A stretch of 64,000 nt of DNA, taken from positions 5,918,879-5,982,878 of the forward strand of contig NC_067206.1 of NCBI RefSeq assembly GCF_026262505.1, given 5' to 3'. The notes below the pieces were generated by a model, which ran no database searches, was not told the DNA's origin, and saw nothing but the letters and a program-made list of their open reading frames with translations. The translations under genes and the position numbers were made by a program. The DNA comes from Trichomonas vaginalis G3. Its lineage: Eukaryota; Parabasalia; Trichomonadida; Trichomonadidae. Shown in pieces: positions 59,994 through 64,000 of this stretch (position 1 is the first letter of the stretch; the number at the start of each line of letters is the position of its first letter).

Positions 59994-60900
59994 TTCTATG
60001 GTTAAAAAATGACGAATCCAAACAAGGACCCTATGTTTCTAAGGCAACAAAAAAAGCACTCATGATAAAAATCTTTAGTTCAACACCAAATGCTTGGTTT
60101 ATGGATATCTTGGAAAACATTCCGAGGTATAGAGAAGACGGACCACCATACTGGCTAATATTTGTCGGTCAAAACACAAGATACTGTGAAGCCATACCAT
60201 TATGGTCCAAAAATATTTTAGATATCTTAGCAGCTTTGACAATATTCGTTGACAAATACCATCCAACAAAACTGACATCTGACTGTGAAAGTTCTTTCAA
60301 ATCAGATGATGTAAAAAACTATCTGCGTTCAAAAAATGTAAACCAATATTTCATTGTCGACCAAAACCATTCTGCTCTTGGTGTCATTGACGGTTGTATA
60401 AAAATGTTAAGAGACTTAAACAACCACAAGGTGGTGAAAGCAAATGAAATGTCATATGACGACAAATATAGACACTTCTCCATGGCAAAGATGAGACAAG
60501 TTTTAAATATTTACAATAGCCGTTAAACAAAAAGGTTTGGGAAACCACTCCCCCGAAGAAATGAAAAACAACCCTGACTTAGAGAAAGACTATATATTTA
60601 ATAATTTAGTCAAAAGGGACGAACAAGAAAGAATGCCGGGCTTCAAACTTAAGAAAGGCGACAAAGTAAAAATAGAAATACCTAAACGCGACCCATATGA
60701 AAATACTATTGACTATGACAACAATGGGAACCCGACAGGTACTCACATTCGTGTTCGTAAAAATAGAAGAAGTATACAAGAGAATATTATGAAGTTTTAG
60801 GCAAACATGACAAAATGTACACACTGCAAGCAGAAGATAAAACTACTATTGTCAGACCTCGTTTCAAACTTGTCAAAGTTCAAGTGGTATACTTTCAAAG
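59990..60900 (+). pseudogene. Polinton integrase (DDE, rve type) with C-terminal SH3/chromo-like part, broken
   Basis: Core blocks: NAWFMDILENIPRYREDGPP, a YWLIFVGQNTRYCEAIPLW strand, KLTSDCESSFKSDDVKNYLR and DQNHSALGVIDGCIKMLRDL, typical of Polinton/Maverick retroviral-type integrases. The C-terminal portion has FKLKKGDKVKIEIPKRD and a YTLQAEDKTTIVRPRF beta barrel. This enzyme inserts the element. About two to three breaks. Confidence 0.7.
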
Positions 60901-60962
60901 ACAGTTCCTAACAAATATAAGACAACTCCTGACGAATATGCTAAAGAAGTTGAAAATGACGA

Positions 60963-62629
60963 CTAAGCAATTCTATACCATGCGTAAACTGTCATGTAAG
61001 GTGGCATGTATTCTTTACTTTGTCCCGTTGTTTGCGTATATCCCGAAACGCGATGTGTATGGTTTCCATCTCCCTGAGTGTCACCCCAGAAACAATTTAT
61101 AGCAAACTGAACGTCGTCTTTAACATCATATCCTTTACCTTTTTTCATTGCTGACCAATCCCAAAATTTATGCTTATGCCAACCTGCTTGAGATGTACTT
61201 AAATCTATGTAGTGACTGTGCGCAGGTAAATTTTCACCTGAAATCGTTTTACTTCCTCCTGTTTCCTTTGAAGAGTTTGCACAATACAAAAACCTGTCAA
61301 CTATTTGTTCCCATGCACCAACACCAAACATTACTTGAGGACCTCTTGCTTCCATAGATGTATAAATAGAACCTACTGGGTTCATTAAATCAAACATATG
61401 AGATAATATAGATTGTCTCTTTGAACTTAAAATATAGTGTAACTATTTTCTGGTTTCTTCTGGTTTGTGTCAGAATATTTTTTATAATATAATCTTATGT
61501 TTTCGGGTAGGTAAAATCTTGACTATAATATTTATTTTTGTCATCTATATAATAATATACTATCTCGTTTTTTCTATTGCATTATATCTTTTATATCTAT
61601 AATATTCTAAATATAATGTTTGCTTTTTTGGGTCTACACGTGCGTCAACACCATAGTCATAATAATATGGTGCTGGAGCTGGGTTAGGTAATGTCATATC
61701 TGCCATTTCATAAACTCTTAAATATTTCTTTTGTTCGTCTCCATATAAGTTTAAGTAACAGTTGTTGTCTAATGGAACTTTAACTTGTGTACATTATTCT
61801 TTATATAGCTTACATACATTTCATTGTTATTTTTCGGAATGAGTTTATACCGTATACCATTTTTTAAGGACTGTACAAACTCCCATCTAAAAATATTTAT
61901 TTTCTTCATTGACAGAAACATCCCAACAATAGTTTCAATATTTTTTGTTGTTCCTATCAAACTTTGGTATATTTCATTGACATATGTTTTATCTGCTTTA
62001 TTTTCAAGGCTAACGTTTAAGTCTGTTATTTCAGATATAGAATGTGTATGTCCAACGTCACTTTTCCTGTTTAAGGTTTCTTGTAAGTTTGTAATATTTG
62101 CAATGGTATGTGTATGTCAACGGCACTTTTATTGTTTAAGGTTTCTTGTAAGTCTGTTATTTCAGATATAGAATGTATATGAGTCTTTTTAGAATATTCG
62201 TTTTCAGCTCTTGTCACTTCACTTGACATTTTATTGTCAACATATGTTTTGTCTGCTAGTTCAGGATGAGTATGTTTCTTTTGTTGCATAAGCATTGTTA
62301 GCTCTTTCTTCTTCTTTTGCTATTGCATCGTCTACATATTCTTTGTCAGCTTTGTTGTCAACATCTGCTTTCAAAAGAAGTTCATTTATAGGTTTCTCGT
62401 TTAAAGTTCCTTTTGTTGGATTTATACAGACAGTATGGTTCTTATTGTCTTGAAAATAGAAACTCATCTGTCATTGGGTTTAATGTCAGTTTTAAGTTTC
62501 CTTCTTTCAATGACTCAGATATCTTAGAATAGTTTGAAAAGTTTGTTGTGTTCTTATTTAGAGCTTGCACAATGAGTTGTCGGTTGTGTTGTATTTCTCT
62601 CATAGACGCTGTTTCATTTGACATTTTTA
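60963..62629 (-). pseudogene. Phage-like tail-fibre / collar-domain protein of the Polinton, broken
   Basis: The N-terminal part contains repeats of the type THIHSISEITDLQETLNNK and ADKTYVDNKMSSEVTRAENE, as in phage and algal-virus fibre stalks. The C-terminal domain reads MNPVGSIYTSMEARGPQVMF, WEQIVDRFLYC, GGSKTISGENLPAHSH, GNHTHRVSGYTQTTG and MPPYMTVYAWYRIA, the standard tail-collar/gp10 fold with its His-rich trimer core. Likely a trimeric receptor-binding fibre. Broken in about four or five places. Confidence 0.7.
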
Positions 62630-62639
62630 TTCTAGATAA

Positions 62640-63491
62640 AATATGCTTCCAATAGAAAAAGAAATTCAAGAGTTGCTACAACTAAACCATTAGATGAACT
62701 TTTTACTAATGTCGGTCAAAAGTTTGAGACAGAGACCGTAAAGCATGAAGGCTATCGTTTTGACTACCCATTAAGATGGCTAAGAGACCCATCTGTCACA
62801 AAAGCTATTGGCTTTCGTAGAATGAAGTTTGTGTCTGTAGAAGATAAAAGTTTTCCATTTATTGTAAGGTTTCATATAGATTATATATCTGAAGGGAAAC
62901 GAAAAATGTGGGAAGAAATTGAGCTAATACAAGTTGACCTTTCATCTTCTCTACAGACTGCGTTAAAAAATATAGAAGATAAAATAAATTCATGTTATGC
63001 AAAATATGCTGATGAATATGCAAATACCGAGAGCACACTTTATGTGAGAATTGTATATGACAAACAAAATTCACAAGTGTCATTTCAAATCTACGAAGAC
63101 AATCCAAAGAAAGACGAACAAATATATACAGAATTCACTGCAATGTCATGGTATTATTTGCAAAGAATGTTAAATCAGAAAGTCAAACTTCCTTTAGCAA
63201 ATATTTACAGTCGATATGCAAGAGATGAACCATATTTATTTAAAGATGTTTTCGACCCAGCTGCTATTATTGTTCATGCTTCATTTTCTGGCGCTCAAAA
63301 CTCTTTCTTATGCTTGGCAAATGACTTTTACGAAAAAACCTACAAAGTTATATGAACCGCCGAGTGGAAGTATTTCAGACTTTCAAGTATGGTTTACTAC
63401 AGATGGAAGAAAAAGAATAATTCCATTATACCATGCGTTTTACTTAGAACTTAGTTTCATATACAACTACTATCGAACGGTAAAAATATAA
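62640..63491 (+). pseudogene. Polinton structural-type protein B (paralogue of 57.0-57.9 kb gene)
   Basis: Begins with a charged lead (PLDELFTNVGQKFETETVKH) and continues through FDYPLRWLRDPSVTKAIGFR, YVRIVYDKQNSQVSFQIYED, VFDPAAIIVHASFSGAQNSF and SDFQVWFTTDGRKRIIPLY to the same FYLELSFIYNY end as its paralogue. About two breaks. Function inferred only as structural. Confidence 0.5.
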
Positions 63492-63494
63492 TTT

Positions 63495-63737
63495 TTAATA
63501 CGGTTGAGGTGTTGGATTTGGTTGCCAACTAGACTGTGGTGCAGGTTCAGGCTGTTGTATAACAGGAGCTTGTTCTTCTGGTTCAGGGTCTTTAGGTATA
63601 ATACCAACAAACTGACCTACTCTTTTACCAATATTTTTGACTCCGTTCCAAATTCCTCTTCCTACGGTTTTTATTCCATTCCATATACCTCTTCCAACAT
63701 TTCGAAAGAAGTTTCCTATCTTACTGAAGAAACCCAT
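63495..63737 (-). CDS. Amphipathic peptide protein with Pro-rich tail, 80 aa
   Basis: MGFFSKIGNFFRNVGRGIWN with a repeated GRGIWNGIK/GRGIWNGVK unit and GKRVGQFVGIIP, then a Pro/Gln-rich tail. Strongly cationic-amphipathic, as in virion lytic peptides. It looks whole. Close in layout to 59628-59993. Confidence 0.45.
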   Translation of the reverse strand: MGFFSKIGNFFRNVGRGIWNGIKTVGRGIWNGVKNIGKRVGQFVGIIPKDPEPEEQAPVIQQPEPAPQSSWQPNPTPQPY

Positions 63738-63755
63738 TTTACTATATGTAAAAAT

Positions 63756-63995
63756 CTAATGTCCGCCTAGTCTCTTACGTTTCCTGTTGAGTTCCATAGC
63801 ATTCTTTAACTGGAGCTCATACATTCTGTTTCTCCTCTGGTAGAAAACATATTCTGGGTCAACTCCTGTGTTCGCGTCATCTGCATAAAGTTGTTTATAT
63901 CCGACTTCAGGGTTTGTATAAAACTCTTTCCATCTCATATTTGCATACCATGGTGGCAAACCTAACGCAGCGTCATTTGACATGGCAGTTTGCAT
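63756..63995 (-). CDS. Small Polinton protein, 79 aa or longer
   Basis: MQTAMSNDAALGLPPWYANM, WKEFYTNPEVGYKQLYADDA, then a basic helix ending NRKRKRLGGH. The -GGH end near a Gly-Gly could be a maturation-protease-type site, an inference only. It abuts the window edge; the start may be the inner Met. Confidence 0.4.
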   Translation of the reverse strand: MQTAMSNDAALGLPPWYANMRWKEFYTNPEVGYKQLYADDANTGVDPEYVFYQRRNRMYELQLKNAMELNRKRKRLGGH

Positions 63996-64000
63996 TTGTA

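Larger units (their letters stand above)
52885..64000. mobile_element. Polinton (Maverick) element, right portion; partly broken, runs off the edge
   Basis: Contains KilA-N paralogues, an integrase, a fibre gene, homing endonuclease remains and small capsid-associated genes. No terminal repeat was identified. Several genes look whole; integrase, fibre, HNH and one structural gene are broken, together perhaps ten or more breaks. Near-identical spacer modules and KilA-N copies suggest recent activity. Confidence 0.75.

Noticed and set aside
1-64000. CRISPR arrays, rRNA operons, bacterial operon features
   Set aside because: No regularly spaced direct repeats of suitable size, no rRNA-like conserved blocks; gene structure and promoters are eukaryotic.

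Overview
The window looks like nuclear DNA of a trichomonad (Trichomonas/Tritrichomonas type parabasalid). The evidence is strongly AT-rich spacers, nearly intronless genes, ankyrin-repeat proteins with the trichomonad N-terminal domain, start-proximal TCA(C/T)T(T/A)(T/C) initiator (Inr) elements, one perfect parabasalid intron 3' motif (ACTAACACACAG), and a large Polinton (Maverick) region. Species is inferred from these traits, not proven.

Region A (1-31.6 kb) is mostly host chromosome. From left to right it holds a partial unknown gene, a TTAA-flanked 1.05 kb element, a transcription-type cyclin, a divergent pair (RI-type LRR protein and a PPP1R42-like LRR protein) with only 46 bp between start codons, and three ankyrin genes, two of them damaged. 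These are followed by a candidate non-coding intron with an internal 84-nt stem-closed RNA, a UBX-domain protein, a full-length TOR kinase (2265 aa), an RIIa-domain protein of likely flagellar role, Utp11 of the small-subunit processome, a BAR-domain protein, a 1.26 kb TIR element and a 614-aa protein I do not recognise.

Region B (31.66-36.21 kb) is a complete-looking TTAA-flanked DNA transposon. It has terminal inverted repeats of which 20 bp are identical, a DDE transposase split by one in-frame stop, a cluster of four long hairpins, and a cargo reading frame that appears derived from a ubiquitin-specific protease but lacks the catalytic Cys and His. A small host gene, a 14/16-bp minisatellite and a 269-bp tandem array follow (36.3-38.1 kb).

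Region C (about 38.1-49.8 kb and 52.9-64 kb, separated by about 3 kb of decayed AT-rich DNA and a 100-N gap) is Polinton material, from one element or two. Recognisable parts are the double-jelly-roll major capsid protein, a candidate minor capsid protein, protein-primed DNA polymerase B, a DDE integrase, HNH homing endonucleases, KilA-N paralogues, amphipathic capsid-associated peptides and a phage-like tail-fibre/collar gene. Several parts look whole, including the capsid gene; polymerase, integrase and fibre are broken. Its spacers carry palindromes in two co-varying versions (GGTGAGATCTCACC and GGTTAGATCTAACC) and a start-proximal TTTATCCGRA element that differs from the host Inr. No ATPase or protease gene was found in the window.
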